Positions 35,206 to 43,105 of a stretch of 64,000 nt of DNA are shown in pieces. The DNA is from JALHNI01 sp044226365. GTDB lineage: Bacteria; Acidobacteriota; Terriglobia; Bryobacterales; Bryobacteraceae. The stretch lies in contig JBGAHE010000024.1 in the NCBI GenBank assembly GCA_044226365.1, positions 6,629 through 70,628 on the forward strand. The letters run 5' to 3'. Made by a program: the position numbers and the translations under genes. The stretch's first letter is position 1; each line of letters starts with the position of its first letter. Under the pieces are notes generated by a model. That model was given only the letters and a program-made list of their open reading frames with translations. It ran no database searches and was not told the origin of the DNA.

Positions 35206-36660
35206 TCAAGGGATGGCCCGCCAGCGGAGGCGACCGCGGACTTCGAGTAACTCGCCCGGTGGCGCGTCGAGGGGATGGAAGACCAGGGCGTCCGCCTCGA
35301 AGAGGAGTCGGGCTGAGAAGGGGACGTATACGGGGGAGGCGAGGAGCGAGCCCTGTTCATCGTGAAGAGCGAAGCCCGTGGTCCAGTCGACGAAGGTCAG
35401 ATCGGCAACGTCAGCGAGGCCGAAGAGACGACCCGCGTTGGGGGGCGGCTGATAAGTAAGTTCGGTGCTGACGGTGTGTTGCATAGCGGCATAGGAGCGG
35501 CGGACGGTGCGGCCGTCGGGGAGGGACGCCCGGACGGCGCCGTCGCCCTGGCGGATCCACGAACCGAGAGGAGAGCAGCGGCGCTCGGTGAGATGGAGAT
35601 TGGTGGAGGGCTGGAAATAGTCGAGGTCCTGGCAGTTACCCGAGGCGACGACGGGCAAGGTACGACGACGCGAGGCGGCAACGACGAGGTCCACCGTGAC
35701 ACGGGCGGGGCGCGTGGGGGCGTCGGTATCGGCCCAGAACCAGTTGCCGCCGACGGGGCGCACGCGATAGCCCTGTTCCATCACGCGACGGATCGAGGAG
35801 TAATTGCCAAGCAGGTCAATCTCGCGGCCGGAGGAGCCGTCAAAGATGATGGCCTCCGGCCAGCCTGCGACGATTTGCCCGGAGATGACGGATTGCGCAC
35901 CAGCACTCTTGTCGCAAGGGTCGCCAGGCGCGCGCACGTCGGGATTCGGTGGGAAGACCTGGCAGCCGAACTCAGCGCTCTGCAAGCCTTCGAGAAAGCC
36001 ACGAGTGCGGCCGACGGGCCGGAACCAATGGGGCTTCCACTGCGCGGGATACGCTGGCAGCCCGCCCGCGGATTGCCGGTAGGCAGCCAGATGTTTGGTG
36101 ACCAGGGTGAGGTTGCTGGCGCGGGCTTCGTAGACCCCGGTAATAGCGCCTGGGCGGCAACGCGTGGTGACGAACTCGGCGAGCCCGTCACGATTGGCAT
36201 CGACCACGAGAATCGGGACAAAGGGCGGCCGGGTTTCCACAGACGGAACCTCGGTTTCGAGCATCCAGGGTATCGGTCTGCCTTGGGGATCGAAAAGTAA
36301 GAGGGCAATGAACGCGTGATTGACGCAGGTGCCATTGCCGGGAAAACTGCTGCCGATGAGAAGGTCGGGCTGGCCGTTGGCGTCGAAGTCGGCCGTGAAA
36401 GCTTCGGTCCATCCGAGGCCACCGATAGTCCGTAGAGATACTTGCCAGGGGTGGCCATCGCGATCCCGGCCGTCGAGGCGGACCGTGTCTGACGCAGCGA
36501 GAGCCGTCGCGGTGATGTGCGGTCCGACGGGGGTGGGACGCGCGCCGGCTTCAAGATGACCCAAGCTGGCGAGATGGCGCAGGGGGAACATGGAGAAGGG
36601 TTGGGCGACGAGAGGTAGGACTCCGACGAGAAACAACAGGGAGAAGCGCACTTCAGCCAC
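35206..36660 (-). CDS. Secreted FG-GAP/VCBS-like protein of unknown function
   Basis: A 484-residue protein from GTG 36660 with a signal peptide (FSLLFLVGVLPLVAQ). The first half contains calcium-loop-like segments typical of FG-GAP/VCBS repeats (AFTADFDANGQPDLLIGSSF, VDANRDGLAEFVTTRC). The second half is beta-rich with several Cys (FGCQVFPPNPDVRAPGDPCD, GNCQDLDYF, ERRCSPLGSW). Such proteins are usually surface or periplasmic binding proteins; I cannot name a ligand. It is transcribed toward the pseudogene and is divergent from the L,D-transpeptidase gene across 76 bp. Confidence 0.65.
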   Translation of the reverse strand: MAEVRFSLLFLVGVLPLVAQPFSMFPLRHLASLGHLEAGARPTPVGPHITATALAASDTVRLDGRDRDGHPWQVSLRTIGGLGWTEAFTADFDANGQPDLLIGSSFPGNGTCVNHAFIALLLFDPQGRPIPWMLETEVPSVETRPPFVPILVVDANRDGLAEFVTTRCRPGAITGVYEARASNLTLVTKHLAAYRQSAGGLPAYPAQWKPHWFRPVGRTRGFLEGLQSAEFGCQVFPPNPDVRAPGDPCDKSAGAQSVISGQIVAGWPEAIIFDGSSGREIDLLGNYSSIRRVMEQGYRVRPVGGNWFWADTDAPTRPARVTVDLVVAASRRRTLPVVASGNCQDLDYFQPSTNLHLTERRCSPLGSWIRQGDGAVRASLPDGRTVRRSYAAMQHTVSTELTYQPPPNAGRLFGLADVADLTFVDWTTGFALHDEQGSLLASPVYVPFSARLLFEADALVFHPLDAPPGELLEVRGRLRWRAIP

Positions 36661-36736
36661 AGGCTAGCAAACGGGCCGATCCCGTGAGTTAACACGGTGC
36701 GAGCCAGTGAGTAGAATCTGACAAAATGAAAGCGCT

Positions 36737-37531
36737 TTGAGAAGGCGGCTCATCTGCGAAGCGGGGCTGACGCTGACGGCGGGATTGCTGCTGCGCGGCG
36801 CGGGAGTCCCGGAGGGTGCGGCATTGAGTTCGCTGTTCACGACGCAGGTGGACCGGCGCCTGGAGTTGCCGGAAGAAGAGCAGAAGCAATACGGACGGTT
36901 GTTAGGGGAGGCGCTGAGACGATCGGGCCAGCCGATGAACGAGGCGCAGTATGCGGTGATCGTGGATCGCAGCAAACTGGTGCAAGCGGCGATGATTTAC
37001 TCGCTGGGCGTCGATGGGACGGCGCAGTTCGTGGGGGCGTCGCCGGTGTCGACCGGGCTACCGGGGGCTTACGAGTACTTTGAGACGCCGTTGGGCGTGT
37101 TTGTGCACACGGTGGAGAATCAGGATTTTCGGGCTGAGGGCACGAAGAACCGGTTGGGCGTGCGGGGCTATGGAGTGAAGGGGCTGCGCGTGTACGACTT
37201 CGGGTGGGTGTTCACGACGCGGGGATGGGGCGACCGCCGGGAAGGGTTCATGCGGCTGCAGATGCATGCGACGGACCCGGATTTATTGGAGCCAAGCCTG
37301 GGGACGGCAAAGTCCAAGGGATGTGTGCGAGTGCCGGCGACGTTCAACCAGTTTGTCGACCACTACGGATTGCTGGACGCGGATTACGAACGGGCGCTGC
37401 GGGCGGGGCGCAAGTTCTGGGTGCTGCGGGAGGACCGCGAGGTGACGTCGACGCCGGGCCGCTATCTGGTGGTGGTGGAGACGCAGCGGACCGAGCGACC
37501 CGCGTGGTCGCCGGCGCCGGGCAAGCGCTAG
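36737..37531 (+). CDS. L,D-transpeptidase (YkuD-type)
   Basis: A 264-residue protein with the YkuD catalytic signature: His177 (LQMHATDPD) and nucleophile Cys196 in SKGCVRVP. The N-terminus is hydrophobic (CEAGLTLTAGLLLRGAG), compatible with a signal or anchor. L,D-transpeptidases make 3-3 cross-links in peptidoglycan or attach proteins to it in the periplasm. The motif has Lys where SHGC has His, which is tolerated in the wider family. The only in-frame start is TTG 36737. Eleven bp upstream, ATG 36726 is followed by AAAGCGCTTTGA; one extra T in that run would put it in frame as MKALLRRRL, so the true start may be masked by a one-base indel. Confidence 0.85.
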   Translation: MRRRLICEAGLTLTAGLLLRGAGVPEGAALSSLFTTQVDRRLELPEEEQKQYGRLLGEALRRSGQPMNEAQYAVIVDRSKLVQAAMIYSLGVDGTAQFVGASPVSTGLPGAYEYFETPLGVFVHTVENQDFRAEGTKNRLGVRGYGVKGLRVYDFGWVFTTRGWGDRREGFMRLQMHATDPDLLEPSLGTAKSKGCVRVPATFNQFVDHYGLLDADYERALRAGRKFWVLREDREVTSTPGRYLVVVETQRTERPAWSPAPGKR

Positions 37532-37534
37532 GGT

Positions 37535-37999
37535 CTATTCCAAGTCAGAGAAGTCGTCGCGAAGAGCTTCCATGCGGCGGCGGAAGGTTTCGGCGTCACC
37601 GTGTTGGAAGAAGTGATGGTAGCGGGAGTGGGGCGCCACGGGTGGATGGCGGTGCGCGATGGGACACCAATACTGCTCGGTGCGGGCTGCGACCTCACGG
37701 AAGTAGGCGACGAGGCCATTGGCGTAGGAGCAATAGAAGCAATTGAGCTTCTGATACCAGGTCAGGTAAGGCAGCTTCGCGCGATCGAAGCGGAAATAAG
37801 CGGCGCGTTCAACGCGAGGCACTTTCCAGGCGGGAAAGCAGAGCCGCTGATAGAGGACGAGGAACAGGTCGAGGGCGAGGAAGATCGGGAGGCCGGCGTA
37901 GATGAATGGAAGGGTGAGGACGAAGCGGAGGGTATAAGGCGCTGGCAGGGCGACCGGGAGGTCAGGGGTGGCGAGGGCTTGAGGCTCGGGGCGAGGCAT
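37535..37999 (-). CDS. Conserved small membrane protein with Cys motif
   Basis: A 154-residue protein from ATG 37999 (GGAG ribosome-binding site). One or two hydrophobic helices (YTLRFVLTLPFIYAGLPIFL) are followed by a conserved-looking segment with Cys residues: LNCFYCSYANGLVAYFREVA then RTEQYWCPIAHRH. I recall similar YCSYANG...EQYWCPI proteins as conserved hypotheticals in several bacterial phyla; their function is not known to me. The three Cys plus His could bind metal. The open frame extends to 38143 without homology signal. It is convergent with the L,D-transpeptidase gene, 3 bp from its stop. Confidence 0.7.
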   Translation of the reverse strand: MPRPEPQALATPDLPVALPAPYTLRFVLTLPFIYAGLPIFLALDLFLVLYQRLCFPAWKVPRVERAAYFRFDRAKLPYLTWYQKLNCFYCSYANGLVAYFREVAARTEQYWCPIAHRHPPVAPHSRYHHFFQHGDAETFRRRMEALRDDFSDLE

Positions 38000-38160
38000 C
38001 CGGGGACTCCGTTGGCCAAGTATGGCAGAGTGCGCGGGAATCGGCCGCATCATGTTTTTTTTCGCAGAATCTTTAGAGGGATTCCGTATTGGCAGGAAAG
38101 GGGCTCGTCGACGCGTCGTTGGCGGGGTTCCGAAATCTTTCAACCAAGGCGGAGGTCGTT

Positions 38161-39009
38161 TTGTCTCGATACACGTGGTGGCTCGCGGGAAGCCTGGTTT
38201 TCATGATCACGCCGATGGAAGCGCAGTTCGGGGGGATCGTGGACCGCGCGAAAAGAAAAGCCCAGGAGGCGATGACGGAAGGCCGGAGAACAGAGACGAA
38301 GCGGCCGGAGTCCAAGCCCACAGCGACAAGCAATGCACCATCGACGGCGCGCGGGTCTGCGCAGCGTCGTTCATCAGGACAGGGGGCAAGCGACACGAGT
38401 GCGAAGGAAGCCGTTTGGCCTGGCTTAGTGCTGGATGAGGCTTTGGTGAAGACGCAACAAGCCGAAGCCCGGAAGTATTGTGAGGAGAAAGCCACTCGGG
38501 GGACGCCGAGGATCGACTGCGAATGCGTGATGGGCCGTTTTCCGGAATGGCGTCTACTGGATCTGAGCACGCAGATTCGTTCCACCAAGGCGCGGCTGGA
38601 TAGTTACTGCGCGAAAGATCCGGGGGCACCGGAGTGTGCGGCGGAGCAGCAATTGCTGGATTGGCTGCTGAGCAAGGAGGGCCAAAATCCGCGTACGCCG
38701 TACCCATACGCGACCCGTCCGCCGACACCGCGTCAACTGGATCAGGCGGCCGAGAACCTCTTTAACCGGCTAATTCTGGCACAGGGCGGCCAGTGCGTTA
38801 ATCCCGTTCCCCTGGCAGAACAGCACGAGAAAAGCTGCCTGGAGAGTCCCAGTCCACGTCCGCCGGGGACGAGCACGGCCGCTTATTGCGGATGCGTGAA
38901 GCAGGAGATGATCCGGTTGTTCCAGGAACGTAAGGTAGCGCTGACGTCGAACAACGAATTGAAGATCACGGGCGAGGCACAGGCCAAGTGTCGAGAGGAG
39001 TCGCGATGA
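38161..39009 (+). CDS. Secreted Cys-containing protein of unknown function
   Basis: A 282-residue protein. I choose TTG 38161 because a GGAGG ribosome-binding site lies 5 bp upstream and the product then starts with a signal peptide (SRYTWWLAGSLVFMITPMEA). A charged low-complexity stretch (about 25-80, Ser/Thr/Arg-rich) precedes a helical domain with regularly placed Cys (KYCEEKATRG, DCECVMGRF, DSYCAKDPGAPEC, KSCLES, AYCGCVKQEM). Paired Cys suggest disulfides in the periplasm. I do not recognise the family. The stop overlaps the ATG of the next gene (ATGA), so the two are translationally coupled. Confidence 0.65.
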   Translation: MSRYTWWLAGSLVFMITPMEAQFGGIVDRAKRKAQEAMTEGRRTETKRPESKPTATSNAPSTARGSAQRRSSGQGASDTSAKEAVWPGLVLDEALVKTQQAEARKYCEEKATRGTPRIDCECVMGRFPEWRLLDLSTQIRSTKARLDSYCAKDPGAPECAAEQQLLDWLLSKEGQNPRTPYPYATRPPTPRQLDQAAENLFNRLILAQGGQCVNPVPLAEQHEKSCLESPSPRPPGTSTAAYCGCVKQEMIRLFQERKVALTSNNELKITGEAQAKCREESR

Positions 39010-40880
39010 ACGGCAGAGCGCTGATGATGGGCTGGGCGATAGCCGGGTGTCTGGTTGGCTGGTCGGTGGAGTTGGCCGTGGAGAGGCGAACCATGGGTCC
39101 GTTGAGCGCGGTAATGCGGCAGGCCATTCAGGAAGGCCGGACAGGGACGTCGCAACTGAGCCCGGACGGCAGCCGATTGGTGGCAGTGCGCTCCGAAGGG
39201 AGCCGATTCGTGGTGGAGAACGAGGGGACGCGCAGTCAACTTTGGGACCAGGTGGGGTTGTTCCATGAGAGGCCCGGGGCTCCTGGCTACACGTTTCAAT
39301 TTAGCCCTGACGGACAGCGCGTGGCGTATGTGGCGCGCGAGGGCGCAACGATCTATCTGGTCGAGGGAAAGGAGAAGGTGCCGATCGAGCCGGCGAATGT
39401 GGCACAGGCAGGATCGATCATTTACTCGGCGGACAGCAGCCGGTACGCCATGGTGGCGACGCAAGCGCGGAATGCGACAGAGTGGGTGGTGACGGATGGG
39501 AAGAAGCGGGGCCCGTACGGGAAGGTGCAAAACCTGCGCTTCAGCGGCGATGGACGCCATCTGGCGTTTGTGGGTGTGAAGAATGCCTATGACCCTAAGC
39601 AAGGGTCAGCGCTCGTGGTGGATGAGGAGCAGTGGGGCGGCGTTCAGGCGATCGAGCAGGTGCAGATCAGCTTCGATGGCCGGCACACGGCGTTTGCCGC
39701 CAGGGGTCCGGGGGATGGCTGGAAAGTGTATCGCAATGGGAAGGCAGTACCCGGGCTGTTCGCAAAGGTGGAGCAGCTCTCGCTGAGCCGGGATGGGCAG
39801 CATTTGGCATTTGTGGGCAGCCCGATGCGAGATGGCTTCAACGCGACCGGCGAGGTGGCTTATGTAGACGGGAAGGTAAGCCGCGAGTATCTGAGCATTC
39901 AAAGTCTAAAGCTGAGTCCAGACGGTTTGCGGCATGCGTATGTGGCGCAGGTGCGTCCGGCGCCGCAGGCCACGGCACGGTATGTGGCGGTGGTGGATGG
40001 AAAAGAGAGCCGAGACTACGGGACGGTGTATAACGACGCGACTTTCTTTAGCGGCGATTCGCGTCATGTGGCCGTGCTCATGGACCGGACCTTTGTACTT
40101 TTCGATGGTCAGGAGTATGTGTCGCAGAGTCAAGAAGGGCCGCAAGTGGTGGTGGACCCGGGCTCGGGCTCGATGGTTTTCAAAGAGTTTGGAGAAAACA
40201 ACCTGACGCGAGTCTATCTGAACGGGCGGAAGGGTCCGGAATTGGGCGAGGCGGACCTGGGGTCCATGGTCTTCAGCAAGGACGGTACGCATATCGCATA
40301 TCCAGGGCGGGACCGGACAAATCGGGCGGCAGTCATTCTCGATGAGCAAGTGTATGTCGCTCTGGCGACGCCGTTTGTGAGGCGAGGGGCGCAAATGGCG
40401 AGGGTGGTGCCGAGTCCAGATGGAACGAAGGTGTTGTACTACTCGGAGGGCCGGGTGCACTTGAACGGGCAAGCCGGGTTCCGTTGTCCGGGAGCGACAC
40501 CGCCGCGGTTCTCTCCGGATAGCGCGCACTTCGCGTCAGCATGTATGGAGCGCGATCCGCGAACGCGGCAGGCGAAATTTACCGTAGTGGTGGACGGCAT
40601 GGCTGGTCCGGTCGTGGATCTGCTGTTCGGCACGGAGCCGGGCGACTGGCGGTTCCCAGCGGAGGGCGCGGTCACGTTTCCAGCGGTGGTGGGCGATGAG
40701 ATTGTAAGTTTGCGAGTGAGACCGCCGGCGGGCGGAATTGCGGCGAACTTCACGTCGGGAGCGGAGCAAAGTCCCGTGGCGAGGCGTCCGGGCACGGCGC
40801 GCGAGGGGTCCGCGGGGGCGAGCGGCGAACGACTCCAACCTCTCCGGCGCCCAGCGGCGACTCACGAGTGGAGCAAATGA
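39006..40880 (+). CDS. Membrane-anchored WD40/PD40-like beta-propeller protein
   Basis: A 624-residue protein from ATG 39006, overlapping the preceding stop by 4 bp. An N-terminal hydrophobic helix (LMMGWAIAGCLVGWSVELAV) is followed by ten or more PD40/TolB-like blades, each with a pattern of the type FSPDGQRVAYVAREG, LRFSGDGRHLAFVGVKN, LSLSRDGQHLAFVGSP and MVFSKDGTHIAYPG. A Pro/Arg/Ser-rich tail ends the protein. Such propellers bind partner proteins or ligands in the envelope. Partner is likely the Cys-rich protein encoded just upstream. No enzyme domain is attached. Confidence 0.75.
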   Translation: MNGRALMMGWAIAGCLVGWSVELAVERRTMGPLSAVMRQAIQEGRTGTSQLSPDGSRLVAVRSEGSRFVVENEGTRSQLWDQVGLFHERPGAPGYTFQFSPDGQRVAYVAREGATIYLVEGKEKVPIEPANVAQAGSIIYSADSSRYAMVATQARNATEWVVTDGKKRGPYGKVQNLRFSGDGRHLAFVGVKNAYDPKQGSALVVDEEQWGGVQAIEQVQISFDGRHTAFAARGPGDGWKVYRNGKAVPGLFAKVEQLSLSRDGQHLAFVGSPMRDGFNATGEVAYVDGKVSREYLSIQSLKLSPDGLRHAYVAQVRPAPQATARYVAVVDGKESRDYGTVYNDATFFSGDSRHVAVLMDRTFVLFDGQEYVSQSQEGPQVVVDPGSGSMVFKEFGENNLTRVYLNGRKGPELGEADLGSMVFSKDGTHIAYPGRDRTNRAAVILDEQVYVALATPFVRRGAQMARVVPSPDGTKVLYYSEGRVHLNGQAGFRCPGATPPRFSPDSAHFASACMERDPRTRQAKFTVVVDGMAGPVVDLLFGTEPGDWRFPAEGAVTFPAVVGDEIVSLRVRPPAGGIAANFTSGAEQSPVARRPGTAREGSAGASGERLQPLRRPAATHEWSK

Positions 40881-40978
40881 AGGACAAAGTAAAGACCCGC
40901 ATCCCCCGCGTTTTCAAGACGATCCCTTGAGAAGGAAACGAACGGCCCGGCTGGAGAATCTAGGCGGTGGAGGTCTAG

Positions 40979-43102
40979 ATGCCCAAGTCCAAGGGAAGTG
41001 ACAAGAAGAACCAGCAGCAGCCGGGGGGGGTCGCCGAGACGATCGGAAACGGTGGTGAAATTCACCAGGAAGTGCCGCGGGAAGGCGACCACGGAGATGG
41101 AGCTCAACATCTGACCGATAACTTCGGTCATCGGCTCTCGGATAATCAGAATTCGTTACGAGCGGGCGAACGGGGACCGACGCTGCTGGAAGACTTCTTC
41201 CTGCGGGAGAAGATCTTCCATTTCGACCATGAGCGCATTCCGGAGCGCATTGTGCATGCGCGCGGGTCCGGGGCGCACGGGGTGTTTGAATGTACGAAGG
41301 CGATTCCGCAGTACACGAAGGCCAGTCTGTTTCAGAAGAAGGGGAACAGTTGTCCGGTATTTGTAAGGTTCTCGACGGTGGCTGGCGGGGCGGGGTCCGT
41401 AGATACGCCGCGCGATGTGCGCGGGTTCGCGGTGAAACTTTACACCGACGCGGGTAACTGGGATCTGGTGGGGAATAACATTCCGGTGTTTTTCATTCAG
41501 GATGCGATGAAGTTTCCGGATCTGGTGCACAGTGTGAAGATGGAGGCCGATCGCGGGTATCCGCAAGCGGCTTCGGCGCACGATACGTTTTGGGACTTCA
41601 TCAGTCTGATGCCGGAATCGATGCACATGATCATGTGGGCGATGTCCGACCGGGCCATTCCGCGAAGTTTCCGGATGATCGAAGGCTTTGGCGTTCACAC
41701 GTTCCGTTTCGTCAATGCGAAGGGCGAAGGGCGTTTTGTGAAGTTTCATTGGAAACCCGTACTGGGTCTGGAGTCGACGGTGTGGGATGAGGCGGTGAAG
41801 ATCGCAGGCGCCGATCCGGACTTTCAGCGGCGCGATCTGTTTGAGGCGATCGAGCGCGGAGCCTATCCGGCATGGGACCTGGGCGTGCAGGTGTTCGACG
41901 AGGAGTTTGCGAGCCGGCAGCCTTACGATGTGCTCGATGCGACGAAGTTAGTACCGGAAGAAGAGGTTCCGGTGGAAATCATCGGGCGGATGACATTGAA
42001 CCGGAATCCGAGTAACTTCTTTGCGGAGACGGAGCAAGCGGCGTTTCTGCCGAGCAACGTGGTGCCGGGGATCGACTTTACGAATGATCCCTTGTTACAG
42101 GGGCGGCTGTTCTCCTATCTCGATACGCAGAAGTCGCGGTTGGGGACGACGAACTTTCACCAGATTCCGATCAACGCGCCGAAGTGTCCGTTCCATAACT
42201 TCCAGCGCGATGGCATGATGCAGACGATGGTGCCGACGGGACGGGCGAATTATGAGCCGAATAGCTTGGCGGACGCGGGCGAAGAGGCGGGACCGCGGGC
42301 TTGCCCGACGACCGGCTTTTCGACGTTCCCCAGGAACGAGCGGAATGATCCCGGCGAAAAGTTGCGGGTACGCGCGGAGCTGTTTGCCGATCATTTCAGC
42401 CAGGCGCGGATGTTCTATCGCTCGCAGACGGAGAACGAGCAGGCGCATATCGCTTCGGCGTTGGTGTTCGAGTTATCGAAGGTGAAATTGCCGCAAGTGC
42501 CGCCGCGCGTGGTCTCCCGGCTGCGGAACATCGATGAGGACTTAGCGCAGCGGGTGGCCGATGGACTCGCGATTGAGTTGCCAGAGAAGGCTGAAGCGGC
42601 GCGCGAACCGGTGGACTTACCGCCTTCGGAAGCGCTCTCCATCCAGAAGCAAGCCAAGGCGACGATGCAGGGGCGGACCGTAGCGATTCTGTTTGCTGAA
42701 GGTTCGGACAAAGCGTCGATCGATGAGATGAAGGAGACGATCGAGCAGGCCGGCGGACGAGCGTTTCTGGTGGCGCCCAAGGTGGGCGGCATTCCGGTGA
42801 AGGGCGGCACGCTAAAGGCCGATGGCCAGTTGGCGGGATCGCCTTCGGTATTGTTCGACGCCGTGGTGTCGATTCTGATGCCGGAGCAGGCAGAGATGTT
42901 GACCAGCGAAGGAGCGGCGGTGCAATGGTTCATGGATGCTTACGGGCATTGCAAGACCATCGCGCATTGCGACGGGACGAAGATCCTGCTGGAGAAGGCG
43001 CACGTGGAGAAGGATGAGGGCGTAGTCCCGCTGCGCGACTTCGCGAAAGTGGGGACGCGCCGGCATTGGAACCGCGAGCCGAAGGTGAGGGACTTGGCTT
43101 AG
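40979..43102 (+). CDS. katE: Large-subunit (clade 2, HPII-type) haem catalase
   Basis: A 707-residue catalase, the size of the large-subunit clade, with good ribosome-binding site GGAGG before ATG 40979. An N-terminal extension (1-60) precedes the core with catalytic His93 (IVHARGSGAHGVFE), FVRFSTVAGGAGSVDTPRD, NIPVFFIQDAMKFPDLVHS and the haem-ligating Tyr (RLFSYLDTQKSRLG, about 378). The last ~150 residues form the class I glutamine-amidotransferase/DJ-1-like domain typical of HPII (RTVAILFAEGSDKASID, AFLVAPKVGGIPVKGG). It decomposes hydrogen peroxide, normally as a cytoplasmic tetramer. A nearly 100-bp gap upstream contains only a 17-codon open frame. Confidence 0.96.
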   Translation: MPKSKGSDKKNQQQPGGVAETIGNGGEIHQEVPREGDHGDGAQHLTDNFGHRLSDNQNSLRAGERGPTLLEDFFLREKIFHFDHERIPERIVHARGSGAHGVFECTKAIPQYTKASLFQKKGNSCPVFVRFSTVAGGAGSVDTPRDVRGFAVKLYTDAGNWDLVGNNIPVFFIQDAMKFPDLVHSVKMEADRGYPQAASAHDTFWDFISLMPESMHMIMWAMSDRAIPRSFRMIEGFGVHTFRFVNAKGEGRFVKFHWKPVLGLESTVWDEAVKIAGADPDFQRRDLFEAIERGAYPAWDLGVQVFDEEFASRQPYDVLDATKLVPEEEVPVEIIGRMTLNRNPSNFFAETEQAAFLPSNVVPGIDFTNDPLLQGRLFSYLDTQKSRLGTTNFHQIPINAPKCPFHNFQRDGMMQTMVPTGRANYEPNSLADAGEEAGPRACPTTGFSTFPRNERNDPGEKLRVRAELFADHFSQARMFYRSQTENEQAHIASALVFELSKVKLPQVPPRVVSRLRNIDEDLAQRVADGLAIELPEKAEAAREPVDLPPSEALSIQKQAKATMQGRTVAILFAEGSDKASIDEMKETIEQAGGRAFLVAPKVGGIPVKGGTLKADGQLAGSPSVLFDAVVSILMPEQAEMLTSEGAAVQWFMDAYGHCKTIAHCDGTKILLEKAHVEKDEGVVPLRDFAKVGTRRHWNREPKVRDLA

Positions 43103-43105
43103 ACG

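Noticed and set aside
40877..40930. 17-codon frame (MKDKVKTRIPRVFKTIP) overlapping the stop of the propeller gene
   Set aside because: Too short to support; no conserved feature, although its ATG overlaps the preceding stop.
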